Assembly: GCA_003697085.1 (NCBI GenBank)
Contig: RFFU01000083.1
Coordinates: 1 to 15,009, forward strand
Direction: 5' to 3'
Source of the DNA: Candidatus Hydrogenedentota bacterium
GTDB taxonomy: Bacteria > UBA8481 > J006
Length of the DNA stretch: 15,009 nt
In this document: positions 14,838-15,009 of the stretch, in pieces
Numbering within the stretch: position 1 is the first letter of the stretch
Layout of the letters: each line of letters opens with the position of its first letter
Notes under the pieces: model-generated
Databases searched by the model: none
What the model saw: the letters and a program-made list of their open reading frames with translations, nothing else
Told to the model about the DNA's origin: nothing
Position numbers and translations under genes: made by a program

Positions 14838-15009
14838 TCCTGCGGCACGGAATGCCCCACGCTCTAATCCGCTTCTCCCTCGCCCCGTTTCCCTTTTTCC
14901 TTTTGCCTTCCTACTCCACCTTCTCACGCAACGGTCTCGGCACTCTCCGCTCCGCTCGCGCATCCTTTTTCTTTTCTCCCTCTCTGTGTCTCTGTGTCTC
15001 TGTGGCCAC
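14838..15009. repeat. Intergenic repeat block C (runs off the window)
   Basis: This pyrimidine-rich sequence (about 14870-14970) shares the exact 11-mer CCTTTTGCCTT (14899-14909) with block A (10722-10732). It ends in three CTCTGTG-type units to the window edge. GTCTCTGTGGCC at 14996-15007 is the exact reverse complement of 13364-13375 in block B. No gene is visible. Confidence 0.75.

Noticed and set aside
13364-15007. Insertion sequence or transposon with terminal inverted repeats
   Set aside because: The enclosed gene is a regulator, no transposase is present, and the inverted words belong to a dispersed repeat family.

Overview
This 15 kb window looks like chromosomal DNA of a free-living Gram-negative bacterium of moderately high GC. 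The evidence is a TolC-type outer-membrane channel, two lipoproteins with lipoboxes, periplasmic glycan enzymes, and frequent TTG and GTG starts behind strong Shine-Dalgarno sequences. I cannot name the phylum. The lineage-style intergenic repeats and the glycan-binding architectures remind me of uncultured groups such as Hydrogenedentota, Sumerlaeota or the PVC relatives, but that is only an impression.

Layout, left to right. The window opens with the 3' end of an unrecognised + strand gene (1-183), which converges on a - strand gene for a TolC-family channel with an added N-terminal LysM domain (265-2022). Divergent from it runs a tight + strand cluster: an ElyC/SanA/YdcF (DUF218) membrane protein (2252-3019), a GH2-like TIM-barrel glycosidase (3078-4304) and a SAM-dependent methyltransferase (4301-5134). 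The last two overlap, and a 20-codon ORF bridges the first two with stop/start overlaps at both ends. After a 223-base gap come a lipoprotein with a CIA30/CBM11-like galactose-binding fold (5358-5999) and a membrane-anchored glycoamylase-like hydrolase with a CBM9-like C-terminus (6005-7951). Next are a second CIA30/CBM11-like lipoprotein (8089-8805) and a four-part membrane protein with PilZ-like, GYF_2, transmembrane and CIA30/CBM11-like parts (8969-10573). A beta-class DNA adenine methyltransferase (10912-11949) overlaps a membrane-tethered sugar-type solute-binding protein (11942-13228). A LacI-family regulator (13780-14817) closes the window.

The main find is a probable local LacI regulon. 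A 14-bp palindrome TGTAACCGGTTTCA lies at 5251-5264, ahead of the first lipoprotein/hydrolase pair. Its exact reverse complement lies at 7949-7962, ahead of the second lipoprotein. In both places it starts exactly 41 bp after the first base of a TTGAC-type -35 box, just downstream of the expected transcription start. A close variant, TGAAATCGGTTTCA, covers the start codon of the lacI-type gene itself (13781-13794), which suggests autorepression. All three sites have the central CpG typical of LacI-family operators. The inferred picture is one regulator controlling surface glycan-binding proteins and a glycan hydrolase, with a third, membrane-spanning relative able to link the periplasm to a cytoplasmic PilZ-like/GYF_2 module. 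The glycan is unknown; the hydrolase family makes a beta-glucan plausible, possibly beta-1,2-linked.

The three gaps in the right part (10574-10911, 13229-13779, 14818-15009) carry blocks of degenerate pyrimidine-rich CCGTG/CTGTG repeats, in both orientations, which bracket the methyltransferase/solute-binding pair and the regulator. I saw no tRNA, rRNA, CRISPR array, transposase or complete mobile element.
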